Notes: generated from the sequence alone by a model not told the origin. Counted from the stretch's first letter, positions 1-10,675 are shown. The stretch is DNA of 64,000 nt from Euglena gracilis (GCA_039621445.1 CP154955.1:60233564-60297563); one strand, 5' to 3'. Program-made: numbers and translations.

Positions 1-452
1 TTTCACTTGGTCGATAAGGGTGTAAGACTCCTTTTTAAACGCACGAAACATCCGAAAAACTTGAATTCCATCAACCCTCGCTTGCTTCAATGGGAAAAGC
101 TTGCAATCGAAAAGGAGTTTCTCGGGGGGTGGTTGAGTCAAAATTCCACCACGCCTTGCGTTTCCCGACAAAAAATCCAAACCGAGGACCGCATCGAAGG
201 CCGAGGTATCCGTCACTTGAACCTTATGCTCAAAGAGACATTCATCAAACTTCATGGTCAAAATGGTGGATCCCAAGGTGAAAACCGTTTTACCATTTGC
301 CACTTGAACGGGGTATGCTTCTTCTTTCTTCAAAGCTTGCTCACACACAAACTTTTTTTGCAATCACACTCACCGTTGCACCCGAATCGATGATTGCCTT
401 CAAATTTGTGCCATTCACTTCAGCATTCAAAGTCCAAACTCGAATTCCACCA
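1..452 (-). pseudogene. Retropepsin (aspartic protease) region of an LTR retrotransposon
   Basis: Read on the minus strand, this stretch carries an aspartic-protease signature: IIDSGATVSVIA near the high-coordinate end, then after a frameshift a second conserved block VLGLDFLSG near 130-170. DSG plus a later [IV]LG.DFL is the usual order in Ty3/gypsy-type retropepsins, which cleave the Gag-Pol polyprotein. The frameshift falls in a run of T on the plus strand (about 353-359), so it may be a homopolymer error or a real break. The reading frame stays open to the window edge; RT and integrase would lie outside the window. The gag zinc knuckle lies just upstream in minus orientation. Confident of protease identity, less of the exact family. 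Confidence 0.75.
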
Positions 453-491
453 AACAAACAAACTCTTTGGCGTTTGTGGGGGCCACTCTCT

Positions 492-908
492 TCATTTCCT
501 TGGGGAACAATCACATTGGGGACATGGCCTTTGGTTGTGGTTGATCTCCTCCCCCATGGAAAGATTTGGTTTGTCGCTGGGTTTCTTTTCCGGATACTTG
601 ACCCAACAATTCGATTCATAATGTCCTCTCTTTGAACAAAACTTGCAAGTAATCGTAGCACCAAACCTTTGTTGAAATTCTTTTGTGGGGGGTGCACTTG
701 GGTTACTTGGGTCCAAAACCTCCCGAAAACTTCTTTGCACTCTCTCTCCCTTGCCTTTTCCTTTTCCTTTGCCTTTGCATTTTCCTTTGCCCTTTCCTTT
801 TCCATTGGAAGGGGTATCTTGGGATGCTTCATCTCTTGGCCTTTTGGGGGGTTGCTCAAGTGCCAAAATTTTCTTGTCTTTAGGGGGGTCAAATGTTTGT
901 CGGCCCAT
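492..908 (-). pseudogene. Gag nucleocapsid part with CCHC zinc knuckle
   Basis: This minus-strand frame contains a very basic low-complexity segment (alternating G and K), followed by a zinc knuckle of spacing C-x2-C-x4-H-x4-C (CKFCSKRGHYESNC). Such knuckles bind the element's RNA during particle assembly. It joins the gag segment upstream (1020-1616) and the protease downstream (1-452) only through changes of frame near 880 and 510, so the locus as sequenced cannot make one polyprotein. The lysine/glycine run comes from a purine-rich tract on the minus strand. Confidence 0.75.
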
Positions 909-1616
909 TCCTCTTTGACTTTCTCCTCCAAGGCCTTTTTGAGGTTTGCATATTCCTCGGTCATGCCTCGAAAAAATCGGTCGGCACGAAGCTCCGAAAA
1001 AGTCTTGGGGTTGATTTTCTCAATGAGTGTCAAAAACTTCTCTTGGGGGCTCATGGCATTTTCGGTCCACTTGGAAAACTTTTATTCGAGGTCGAAGAAA
1101 AAGAGGGCCACCGTTGGGGGGTCCGGTTGATAAGGCAAAGAGGCCATCTTTTTGATTTCCCCTCTTATGGTTAAATCCGATTCCAACTTTGGGAACAACA
1201 CCGCCATTCTCAACAACACATCCTCGAACGAGAGGGGCATCACGTAAGGACTCCACAATCTTTTGTGCTTTTTTCTTTGCCATGTTGACCAACCAATCTT
1301 TCTTTTGTTGATCACTCCCCGATTCAAGGCCGGTTAATCTCAAAAACCGTTGCAACTTCTTCAAAAATGACTCAAAATCGTTGCCATCAAACTCGGGGGT
1401 TGGCAAAGGTGGCAATTTGTGGGTTGCGGGGTGATCACTTTCCGAGCCTTTAAACCCCAAAAATGTCTTCTCCAAAGACAAACTTGGTGAGAAGATTCCC
1501 CTTTCCTTTGAAAGTGTTGAAGGGGTTCCCAAATATGCCTTTTCCAAAGCTTCCATTTTTGTTCTTAATTCTTCAATTGTGTCCTCAATGGCACTTTTTT
1601 GGGGTGTTTCCTCCAT
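909..1616 (-). pseudogene. Gag N-terminal/capsid-like region of a minus-strand LTR element
   Basis: The reading frame starts with ATG at 1616 (METPQ-type start, acidic, predicted helical, with a short heptad-like segment EELRTKMEALEKAY). Further on it contains a block of the type LEQKF.KW...SPQEKFLTLIEKINPKTFSELRADRFFRGM, which resembles the retrotransposon gag (capsid) helical domain. At least two frame changes (about 1255 and 1080-1050) are needed to follow it. Upstream on the same strand lie a 160-bp tandem array and a primer-binding-site-like sequence at 2954-2963, consistent with the 5' half of an LTR retrotransposon reading leftwards out of the window. Assignment rests on order (gag, zinc knuckle, protease), not on a close homolog. 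Confidence 0.65.
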
Positions 1617-1689
1617 CTTTTTTCGTGTACCAAGTCAAATTACCAACAACCGTGTGTAAAAAGGTGGTTTCCGGCCACAAATGTCTAGT

Positions 1690-2262
1690 GGGGACCCGTG
1701 CACACTTGAATCAAACTTAAAATGTCAAAACAATGCCCAAATGGTGGGTGAATGTGCAAAATTGGTCCAAACCAAAATCGGCTCAATGTCCCAGTCGGGG
1801 GGTAAATGGCCAAATGGGGGGTAAATGGGCGAATTGGGTCCACACTCGGAAACCACTTGGGGGTGCCCAAAAACACTTGTAAACACTTGGGGAACCTCCA
1901 AAACCCAAGTAAATGTCAAAAACTTGCTTGGACCAAATCGGCTCAATGGTCCAAATGGGGGTCAAATGGCCAAATGGGGGGTAAAATGGCCAAATGGGTC
2001 CACAATCGAAAACCACTTGGGGATGCCCAAAAACAGTTGTAAACACTTGGGGAACCTCAAAAACCCAAGCCAATGTCAACAACTTGCTTGGACTACCCGG
2101 CTCAATGGCCCAAATGGGGGTCAAATGGCCAAATGGCGGGTAAATGCCCAAAGTTGGTCCACACTCAAAAATCACTTGGAAACGATCAAAAACCCTTGGA
2201 AACACTTGTAGAACCTTGGAAAACCTCAGAAACCAAGGCAAAAGTGGATTGGAAGGACTCAA
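1690..2262. repeat. Tandem array, about 160-bp monomer, 3-4 copies
   Basis: The anchor ggctcaatg recurs at 1780, 1940 and 2099 (spacing 160 and 159). Each unit also repeats the phrases 'caaatggccaaatgg' and 'acacttggggaacctc'. Copies diverge from each other by substitutions and small gaps. The array sits between the putative primer site (2954) and the gag ATG (1616) of the minus-strand LTR element, so it occupies that element's 5' leader. No coding potential is supported. Confidence 0.85.
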
Positions 2263-2953
2263 AAGCCCCAAAAACTCCGAAAAACACAAACTTCCGGAGC
2301 GGTAAGGTGGAGGTCAAAGGTGAGCTTCCCTCTCCAAGTGGTTGAATACCAAGCCTTGCCGAAGATGAACCTGGGCCGAAGCACGCAGGTAGAGGTGCGT
2401 AGGCTCGTGATGAAGTGAATCGGAGCGTCCAACTTGCCGAAACCACTAGGTGGGGGTCGAAACTCACCCACGGACTTCTCAGCAAGTACTTGGTCTCCTG
2501 ACTTCGAAGAAGACGACCAGACGTCGACCACAGCTGTGATACAGCACCAGACGACCGTGACGGTTAAACAGAAACCCAAACTGGCAGCCAAATGGCAGAA
2601 AAACCTCCGAGTTGAACTTCTGGAACCAAGGCGTCTTGTGCCGCTTCCAAGGTGTCAGTAGATAGGTCTTGACCAGGAGAACTTGATACGGCCAGGGGCC
2701 AGGTCTTGCAGCAAGCTAATAAAAAGCTCTGTGGAGGAGTCCGAGGAACTCTGCAGGAGAAATGCTTAATTCAGCTGTTTCTGGGCTAGGCACTTCTGTA
2801 GGCAGGCGTTCTGCAGCTGGCGATCACGATAGTCGACCTCAGGATACTGTTCCGAGTCGAAAGCTGTGCTGGACGGCTGTTGGCAACAGTCGGGACCAAA
2901 ACTTCCACTTGATAGGTCTTCCGGCAGCTTCTTGGCAGCTGGCGTCGAACTTT
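2263..2953. other. Leader of the minus-strand LTR element; no gene seen
   Basis: No conserved coding signal in either direction. The segment lies between the 160-bp array and the primer-site-like sequence and is best read as untranslated leader. A small perfect inverted repeat (ctgttg/caacag) lies near 2876. I see nothing else to annotate. Confidence 0.4.
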
Positions 2954-2963
2954 TCTGCTACCA
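2954..2963 (-). promoter_or_regulatory. Primer-binding site (initiator-Met tRNA type)
   Basis: On the minus strand this reads TGGTAGCAGA, complementary to the 3' end of eukaryotic initiator methionine tRNA (…TCTGCTACCA). The same ten bases occur immediately after the LTR of the chromovirus at 11932 and of its older copy at 35535-35544. Position fits: upstream on the minus strand would be the LTR end (…CCTACA plus three bases), downstream the leader and gag. Confidence 0.6.
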
Positions 2964-2966
2964 CTT

Positions 2967-3238
2967 TGTAGGCTCACACCCTTGGGGAGGTGACAGCTGC
3001 CTGGCGCTCTCGCTTTCGGCCGATAGTCCTTTTTCTTCGAGATTTTCCCTTTTCCCACTTTGGAACAGCAAGCACAAGATCTTGATATGCTTCTTTCTTT
3101 GGTCCACGCCTTCAGAGTGACATATATCGTTGGGATAGGTACACTGGAAGGGATAGAAGATTTGGGACACGTCATCCGCGTTTTTGAATGGTAAGAAAAT
3201 TCTCTGGGAAAAGTTTTGGGAGAACATCACAGTCATTA
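2967..3238 (-). repeat. Probable LTR 3' part of the minus-strand element
   Basis: Inferred only from position directly upstream (minus strand) of the primer site. The partner LTR is outside the window, so length and start cannot be fixed. The transposon at 3239-4890 interrupts or bounds it; sequence from 4893 may be its continuation. Confidence 0.35.
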
Positions 3239-4890
3239 CCGGGGACGATCTAATTCCGGCGGCTCTTATTCCGGAAGACATTAATTTCGGTCGACATTTA
3301 AACCGGACGCCGATATGTTACACCGGCCAGAGTATGCAGGTGTGCATTTCGTGAAACGACCGCAAAAAGCGTGGCACCCTTTTTGGGACATTTTTTTTGG
3401 TTCCCCCGCGAGTTCGTCGTCAGCACCGGCCCCCTAGTCGTATGTCCGGGTTCCAGCAACCTGTGACCGGGGTGTGGTCATGAACGAGGCGGCGGTTGTG
3501 GGTAAGGTGGTGTTAAATCTTTCGCAACCTGCAACCTGTGACCGGGGGGGGGTGGCCATAACACCCTCATGACCTGCAACCTGTGACTGGGGGGTGGTCA
3601 TAAATGAGGGGTGGACATACGACTAGGGGGGGGGGGTAAGTGAATCCACAAAAAAACATTGGTTTCGGCTGCTGGATACAGGGTTGTTAGGATTCCTCGA
3701 CCTCAAGAACCCCCACCCCTCCTTTTGAAAGGCTTAAACCACCCATAAAAATAACAGCTGATTTTTTTTGCCAGACGTTTTTGCACAAAATTTCGGGCAT
3801 TCGGGTCTCATTGCGCCAAAACCGGGTTTTCAAAAAAGTCCATTTCAACTTGTGGGAGTTGAATTAGAAACTGAAAGTTTCATTTTTTTGAAAAATCCAT
3901 TAGAAAAAGCTACAAAAAACATAAACTAACGCACAAAGAAACACGGAGAAAGAAAACACAAGGCGGCGCAAACCAATTAAGGTGGAATCCTTGCTTGCCG
4001 GACCTTGCTTCTCAGCTGAAAAAAAAGGCACACCTTCAATTGACTTCACTGCCACTTTTCAAAGTTTAGGGTGCTGAAAACATTTTGTCATTCTCAAAAC
4101 TTCTTTCCATTCGAATCCAACGTTGTGAACTCTTTCCATTAAAATTAACTCTGTCTCAATCTCAATTTCCCGTGAAAAAAAGAAGGAAAAACAAACCAAG
4201 AATAAAAAAAATCACATGCCTCCACCAAACCCAAAAGCTTCCTCCCTCAAGTCTGTCTCCTCCCTTGCATTTCAAAGTCAACAAGTGCTTTGGCCGAGAG
4301 AAAATTATTTAACTAAATGCCTGTGGCTCACATTCCTCAACCAAAAAATGAACCTAAATGAGCATCATTCACTCAACATGCTAGAACGTTGAACTGGGTA
4401 AATTTTTTTCGACCTTTGAACGTTGGAAGGTCAACCAGAGGTGTTTTCTGGGGTTCACTGGGGGGAGGAATCAGATTAAAACTGGTATCAGGCTGCAGCT
4501 TGGCTTCCTGTCACTGCAAAGGACGAAAACTACAAACTTTGCAAAATCGAATTTCAGTGAACTGGACCAACTCTGAACTCCTCACTCACCCAGGCTATCG
4601 TTCTGGCAGGGAAACAGACTCAGGTCACTCAGCCCGAAACACGGAAAAAATATTTCACCTAACGAACGAATAAACTGGGATGAAGCATTCATGTGAAACT
4701 GTAGACTAGTTACATGTAATCCACGCTCAACCTTGTTGGTCTCTGTTTCCCATCCTTCTGGCATTTTTTGTAGCAGGCGAGGCCTAATTTGAAAAACGCG
4801 AAGTTCTGAATCACAAATTCCGGTCCGTCCTTTGGGCCAACGGAATTTCAGCGTCCGGATTATCAACCACCGGAATTAGATCATCCCTGG
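3239..4890. mobile_element. Non-autonomous TIR DNA transposon, TA target
   Basis: The left end reads CCGGGGACGATCTAATTCCGG and the right end, reverse-complemented, reads CCAGGGATGATCTAATTCCGG. Both ends are flanked by TA (3237-3238 and 4891-4892), consistent with a two-base TA target duplication. Each subterminal region holds several copies of an attccgg-type motif. No transposase reading frame is supported, so the 1.65-kb element would be mobilised in trans. A TA target fits Tc1/mariner-like or ISL2EU-like families, but the ends alone do not decide this. Confidence 0.6.
3426..3637. repeat. Small palindromic element with three CCTGTGACCGGGG-type repeats
   Basis: Inside the 3239-4890 transposon, CCCCCTAGTCGTATGTCC at about 3431 is repeated in inverted orientation at about 3612. 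Between them 'caacctgtgac(c/t)gggg' occurs three times (about 3455, 3533, 3573), each followed by a ggtcat-type block. Wording and layout resemble the TA-flanked elements at 54955 and 57208, so it may be a diverged member of that family. Confidence 0.45.
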
Positions 4891-4892
4891 TA

Positions 4893-5600
4893 GCCAATCT
4901 GGTAACCATTGGTAATTAGCCATCAGAAACGATGTGGGGAACAGTATAGAAGCCTTTCAGGCTGATTTGTCAGTCTGGTACACGATCGTACAAGAATTGG
5001 CCCAGAATTTGGCTTTTTTTCTTTTTCGTCACACAGGAGCGGGGGAAACACGGCGGTGGGGCGAACGGAATTCACCGACCAGTGGCACAGCCTACTGGGT
5101 TTGTACGTTCGAGGGGAGGGGGCTATGTACAGATGGGCCGGGCCCATGGCGGTCAGTGCAAACCCTCGCGCAGGTGGGTGGGAAGGCAGGAAAGGGAGGC
5201 GGCGGGCTGTGTGTGTGGGAGGGGCTATGTACAAATGGCCCGGGCTGGCCAGCGGTCAAAACGGAATAACCAGGTGGCAGGCGCGATGAGGGCGAGGTAC
5301 TTCATTCAGCTTGTGCCGGTGTCAGTGCCGGGGACATGCAGCTCGACTATAGGCTTGGCTTCGTGGTGGTCGGTGCCCTTGTCCGCCGGAGATGCGGCGA
5401 GAGGCGTGCTCCGTCTGGTGAGGTGTGAGGCGGCTTGGCGTTGTTAGCGCAAGATATGTTTCGGGCGCAGCATCTGGACAATTTGTCGGAAGAGAGCCAG
5501 CGCCAGCAATTGGTAGCTCTCAGCTTGACGGGAGGAGCCGTTGTCGCCTTGGTCCCAAGAGGTTGTGCGCTTGACCATTCTGGTCAGTAGGGTTGCACTT
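4893..5600. other. No gene seen; short direct repeat near 5121 and 5222
   Basis: No supported coding sequence. A segment beginning ggggctatgtaca occurs at about 5121 and again at about 5222, each followed by a related GC-rich stretch, suggesting a tandem duplication of about 100 bp. The end nearer 5600 is probably 3' untranslated sequence of the minus-strand non-LTR element, which ends somewhere in 5280-5600. Confidence 0.35.
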
Positions 5601-5601
5601 T

Positions 5602-6060
5602 CTAGCCCCAAGCCGCCCCAAGTGCCCATCGCCAGTGTTGCGAATGACTATCCTCCGTTTCTACAGGGTATGTCATACTTGGCATGTTTGGCAGTCTCCT
5701 TCCTTTTGAGGGACGTCCTCCAACGTTCCCGAGTCGCAAGTGTTTCGGCGGTTTGCCGTCGTGGGCGATGGTGATGTCAACCGCAGTAGGCTTTCCATCT
5801 TGCCAGGTGGCTAGCAGCAAATCTGCCGGCCGCAGAGAGCTGTCCGGTTGATTCGGGACCGGGACCTCGCGCTGCACACTTTGACCGTTCGATGACAGGA
5901 CATTGAACAGAGCGTCCTGAACGGCGTTGTGTCGATTCGCAAAGTTGTTGCGAATGCAGCAGAGATCGTGGTCCCCGTGTACGTCGGCAGTGGCCTGGCA
6001 CCCGGCACAGGTGGAGGGAGTGTCCGCCAGTGGAAGTCCCAGCCACCATTTCAGTCCCAG
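5602..6060 (-). pseudogene. Zinc finger and restriction-like endonuclease end of non-LTR retrotransposon
   Basis: In the minus-strand frame that continues the RT protein after a one-base shift near 6050, I read a cysteine-histidine cluster CAGC…HGDHDLCC (CAGC codons at 5998-6009). It is followed by RPADL (5821-5832) and a WQDGKPTAVDITI block ending at 5770-5778. A zinc finger followed by an R-P-x-D and a D-x-T-type strand is the layout of the PD-(D/E)XK restriction-like endonuclease at the C-terminus of R2-type and related retroelements, which nicks the target DNA. The frame then runs to 5602. Downstream sequence gives no poly(A) tail that I can identify. Confidence 0.7.
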
Positions 6061-7543
6061 TCATGTGCAGTGCTTCGAGCGGAGGTACCGCCATCCAGCC
6101 ATGGCCCACGCCATTGACCTGTTCCATCAACCTTGCCTGATCCCGTGGGGCTGGCTTGTCAACCAGGGCATCCGCAATGGCTTTCGATGATTCTTTTTGC
6201 CACCACCGTTGGGAAGTGTCGCTGCCGGATGCGCTCGCGAAGGCAGCAGGGTTTGTCAGGCGGCTGCGTTCCTGGTGACGGGCCCCAAGCGTTGGGCATA
6301 GATCGTGGGCGGCTTGGTGGCACATGCGATCGTGCGGCGCCGCGGCGTAGTCGGGGCACGCAACTTTCTTATGACCGTGCGTACGAAATTTGAACAGCGC
6401 TGCGGCACGCGCAGCTCCTTGATGGAATGCTGGGATTCGGAGGCCACAGCCACCCAGGGAGAGCGGTGGCGCCGCTTGGAGCCGCTGGTCCGAGCCCAGG
6501 GCCTGCCCCAAGATGTCCTCGAAGGCAGCGAAGATGATTTCGCCGCAGCGAGTGACTTCACGCTGCGTTTGGTAAGAGTCCGAGGCGCGCAGGAGGTGGT
6601 TCACACGGCAGCCGTCCAGGCAGCACCGCAAGAGGTGGTGTGCCAGCTGAGGATCGGCGACAGAGGTAACGAGGTCCGCAGCTTGCTCAATCCTCTCCGT
6701 CGCTTCAGCCCAGGTGGCGCTGGTGTGGTCCGTGGAGGCGGGGAAGTCGACTGGGCTGCCTAGGACCGTGATTCCTGACTCCTCACACCAGGGTACTGTT
6801 CGCAACTGCTCCCGGTCGGGCAGGCCGCCCGAGGCCGGCCCCCAGAGGACGCACTTTGCCAGGTTCAGCTGCACCCCTGTGTGTGTACTCTCGCTGCGCG
6901 GGAAGTCGAAGCACTTCTGAAGGACCACTGGCTCCCCAACAAGGATGCCGTCGTCCAGGTACCAGCAAGACCACAACAGTTCCGCTTGGGTGCTGATAGC
7001 TTCCGCAATGGATTGGAGACCCCCCGCGAAGCCAATCGGTCCAAGGGGGCAGCCTTGGTGCGTGCCTCTGGTGGACGGCAAAACGCGGCCGTCGCTGAAG
7101 AGGGGAGCCGGTAGACCGTCCGCAAACCGCAAGGAATTGAAGAGCGCGGGTGTGCGTGCTTCGGCCTCCCGCAGCAGGACCACCCTGTCTATGGAGTTGA
7201 AGACGTTAGCCAGGTCCACTTGAAGGACCGCCCGGTTCCCTTCGGGGCTCAGCTTCCTGATCAGGTTCTGGGTTGCCAGGGCGACAGCCTCAGCTGCATT
7301 GGAGGCCTGCAGCGGGCTCAGCTTGCCACCCTGATCCTTGGCGGCCCCAGTGTGTAGTAGCGCCTTGCCCACGAGGCGGCGAATGGTGTCGACCACGGCG
7401 GTCGGACGTACGCCGCCATCCTTCTTCCGCAAGGGCGCATGCTCCGTGGGGAGTAGGCCGTCCACCCAGGAGGTGGTGAGTTTCTCCAGTGCCGTGAGCA
7501 ATCTTGCTCCATGGCCTGGTCTGCGGACCGCGTCTTGGAGGTG
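6050..7543 (-). pseudogene. Reverse transcriptase of a non-LTR retrotransposon
   Basis: Open minus-strand frame of about 570 codons. It shows the RT palm motifs: VDLANVFNSIDR (motif A aspartate), a GTHQGCPLGPIGFAG block, and YLDDG (codons at 6950-6961, catalytic aspartates). A following LNLAKCVLWG block is typical of the strand after the active site. An RT with QGCPLGP and YLDDG linked to a zinc finger and restriction-like nuclease indicates a LINE-type element copied by target-primed reverse transcription. It is separated from its N-terminal half by a single in-frame TGA (complement of 7544-7546) and from its C-terminal nuclease by a frameshift near 6050, so it is inactive as sequenced. Confidence 0.85.
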
Positions 7544-7546
7544 TCA

Positions 7547-8422
7547 TGGACGTAACCCCGATGGGCCAGGCGATGAGGTCCGAGGGATCCTCAGGATGGC
7601 CTCCCGCAGCAGCTCTTCCCACCGAACTTGCTGGCCGTCAGGAAAAGCGGGTCTTCGTGAGATGGTGTCCAGATTCACCGGTTTGCCTTCAGGGTGCAGC
7701 GCCTGCAGTTTGGCCCTGGCAGCCGGGTCGCTGGAGCGGTGTGTCCTTTCAGCCAGGAGGACTTGAAGGGCCTTGGCTGGGGCACCTTCGCCAACCAGTG
7801 TCCGTGCCCGCCGAAGCGCAGCGTCTTGGATGGCAGCTGGCTCGGTGTGAGCCTTTTTCGCCCCGCGGGTCTCTACGGCTACCGGTGGCAGGTTGGTGGA
7901 GTTCTGCAGTTCACTCCAAAGGGTGGTGTAATCCCCTTGCCTGAACAGCTTGACCCGCCGCGTGATCGCAGAGGAAATGTCTTCCGGCGCTTCTCTCCCC
8001 CCGCTGGGAACGGTTCGTATAACCAATTTAGGGAAGGCCAACACTGCGAACAGGGTTTCCGCCGTTGGCGTGCCGACATATTCCAGCAAGACGTCGGACA
8101 GGGTCTCAGATACATCCCGTTGGTTCGCAGCCGGCACGTGGAGCCCTGTTTTCGCACGGCTTAACAGGATGTCCTGTTTAGCGACCGGCGCTGGGGGCAC
8201 AATGATGCGCGGCAGAACGACGTGCCGCAGGTCATTGTTGTTGCCGCTGGGGTCAATGATCATGGTGGCCGGGGTGTCGTCCGCAGGGTGAGCAAGGTCA
8301 GTGGTGTTTTCTGGTGCCGAGTTAGCACTCGGGCAGGGCGGTGCTGCTGAACGCTTCCGTCGGCCGGCCGGGGCTTGTTTCCCCGGGGGGGGGGGTACCG
8401 GGGTTGCTCTCAATGTCACCAC
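7547..8422 (-). pseudogene. N-terminal half of the non-LTR polyprotein
   Basis: This frame is the same as that of the RT segment; only the TGA at 7544-7546 divides them. Its last residues, SSPGPSGLRP, form the conserved entrance to the RT domain (S-x-G-P-S-G-L-R-P followed by an H-L) seen in this type of RT. The rest is proline- and alanine-rich with a helical region, no recognised domain. The ATG at 8422 lies out of frame with the 2A-like sequence upstream by one base across an 11-base G/C tract (8385-8395), so the true start is probably upstream, near 8687. Confidence 0.7.
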
Positions 8423-8687
8423 ATGACAGGCGACTGCCGCGCCCAGTCAAGCCGAAGCCCCGTGTGTGTTCCGAGGCGCTCGGTCTGGCTGGCATCCACG
8501 TCGCGCATCGGGGGGGTGGACAGTGGGCTGGCCGCTTTGGGTGGATTGGAGAATCCACCAATGCCCATTTACCGCAGGGGGCGAGGACCTTGAGGCTTCG
8601 CTCTCCACCAGGACGGTCTAGACGAATGCCGGCACTGGCGGCTCCACCACGTCGGTGTGAGCGGATGTTCGGACTCGGCGACCTCAA
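8394..8687 (-). pseudogene. N-terminal leader ending in a 2A-like motif
   Basis: From ATG 8687 the minus-strand frame ends in LSCGDIESNPGT (codons complementary to 8394-8429). The consensus for 2A ribosome-skipping peptides is D-(V/I)-E-x-N-P-G-P; here seven of eight positions fit and the last proline is threonine. N-terminal 2A sequences are known in several non-LTR retrotransposons (for example in trypanosomes and sea urchins). The following 11-base C tract puts the main polyprotein one base out of frame. If that tract is miscounted, the motif would directly precede the polyprotein. With Thr in place of the final Pro, skipping would be expected to be impaired. Confidence 0.6.
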
Positions 8688-9400
8688 AAACCCGGGTCAT
8701 TTTTGCGAAGAAGTCGTAATGGCCGGAGTCGGGCGGCGATGGTTCCCGTACTCTACGGGACGTTGAGATTCGACATTGTCCTTTCTGGCCTACCGCCACA
8801 TTTCGGCTGGCCGAGGACCGCTTTTCTGGGTCCGCCACCCTCGAAAACCTCCCTTGTGGGCATCTGAGCGGGCTCCGCCGGGTCGTCATTGTGAAGAAAC
8901 TGTGACGGCCGCTGCCGGGGGGCTGGGGTTCCTGTGTGCCACGGGACCAGAAAATTCGGCCTGGCGGTTTCCGGCCTCCCGCCGCGTTTCGGCGGTCCGA
9001 GGTCCGCGTGTTCGGGTCCGCCGCCCTCGAAAACCGCCGTGGTGGACATCTGAGCGGGCTCCGCCGGGTCGGCATTATGAAGCAACTATGATGGCCAATG
9101 CCGGGGCGCAATGGTTCCCGTGTGGAGTGGGCTCCGCCGGGTCGTCATTGTGAAGCAACTGTGATGGCTGATGCCCGGGGGCAGTGGTTCCATTGTGCCA
9201 CGGGACCTGAAAATTTGGCTGGCTTTTTCCGGCCTCCCGCCGCGTTTCGGCGGGCCAGGTTCCGCTTTTTCGGTTCCGCCGCCCTCGAAAACCCCCATTT
9301 GGAGCATGTCAGTAGGCTACGCCGGGTCCTCATGGTGAAGAAGTTGTCATGGCTGCCGCCAGGGGGGAGTCCTTGCCGTCCCCCACGGAACTGGGAAGTT
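8660..9400. repeat. 186-bp tandem array upstream of the non-LTR element (5' monomers)
   Basis: The phrase ccctcgaaaacc recurs at 8838, 9024 and 9282, and ggctccgccg at 8871, 9057, 9129 and 9315. Spacing is 186 bp, with one partial unit of 72 bp between 9057 and 9129. The first unit, at about 8680, lacks 28 bp. The array abuts the 5' end of the minus-strand coding region, the position of promoter monomers in some LINE families. Confidence 0.85.
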
Positions 9401-10675
9401 CGGCCCAGCCTTTTTCGGACACCAAGTGCCAAAGGCAACATCAATTTTGGCAGTCTTTTCGCAAATGGGTGTGGCGGACTTCTGTTCACAATGGGCCCAT
9501 CTCCCAACACCCTTCCGACCGGGGGGAATGACATGGCACTTTGGCCGGATTGGCTGGGATTTATTCAATTTTTCACGGTCTCCTCAAAAAAGAGTACCGT
9601 GCAGATTTACATCGATCTGTTTGCTCCGCTGGACGGCTCATCGAACGAGCTTTTGAATGAGGGGTAACATGGCCTATCGGCCAGCTACGGGTGCTGAGAT
9701 ACGTCTTTGATGTTTTGCCTGTGTGAGTGAGCTTTTGCTATAAGCTTCCATAATTTTTTCTAGAAAGACAACGTTTGGTTTCTATCTCATAGGCACTACT
9801 ACATACAGTCACAACCTCATGGTGCGAGGTGCCAGAAATGTTGAAGCTTTTGTGGTGGTTTTGAGGCTATGCCAAAGTGACACTAATGCCAATCTGCATT
9901 AAACTAGCGTATTTGGCTTCATTTGGCCAATTCAGCCACTTTCAGCCATTTTATATGGCTTTTTGTGCCATTTTTTGAGGTCCTATGGACTTTTCACTTC
10001 AAAATATGGATATTATGGATTTGTGGACCTTTGGTCCTTTTGGTCCTTGCAATTTGTGTAAATTGGTCCTGTGGACCCATGGACCACATGGGTAATGGCC
10101 TACAGGCCTTGCACATTATAGGGTGTATTGGTCACATAGAACTAAGGCTAATGGTCAAGTCCACAAAAATGCATGTTTGGATGAATTTTCTTCATTTTTT
10201 TTGGGGGGGGCAACTATGTGGCAGATTTTCTCAATGAATTCAACTTATTTCCCTATCGGGATTCACTTTTGCTATAAGAAAAAGGCCATTTTGTTCACAA
10301 AATAGCAGTTCTTCACAAAGTTGTGCAAGTTCATGGGAAAAATGCAGTATTTGCCATGTATCCCAAAAACTTATCACACACCTTGTGTTTTTGCAGATAA
10401 CTTTGAAGTGAGCGCAATTGGGCGTTTGAATGGTCAAAACACATTTTGTGTTCGCCAATTTGACCAACGAATTCGTAGTCAAAGAAGGGGGGTTGGCTAC
10501 TTTTGTTGCTTGAGTAAACCAGATCTGAATTTTGAGCATGTGGTTTGCAAATCAACAACAAAATGCCATTGTGAAATATGTACACAAACATCTTTGGGAC
10601 TTATTCTCAAAAGAATATGGTTGGGTTGGGCAGATACCCTTTTGGACGATATACGCAATTGTGCGAGATTTGTGC
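9401..10675. other. Unassigned AT-rich stretch; no gene seen
   Basis: No conserved motif, terminal repeat or long frame that I can support. Low-complexity phrases with repeated tttggcc/ggtcc words occur at 9900-10100. Confidence 0.3.

Noticed and set aside
685-1130. Plus-strand open frames over the gag region at 0.7-1.1 kb
   Set aside because: They are complements of the Lys/Gly-rich minus-strand gag; motifs are only on the minus strand.
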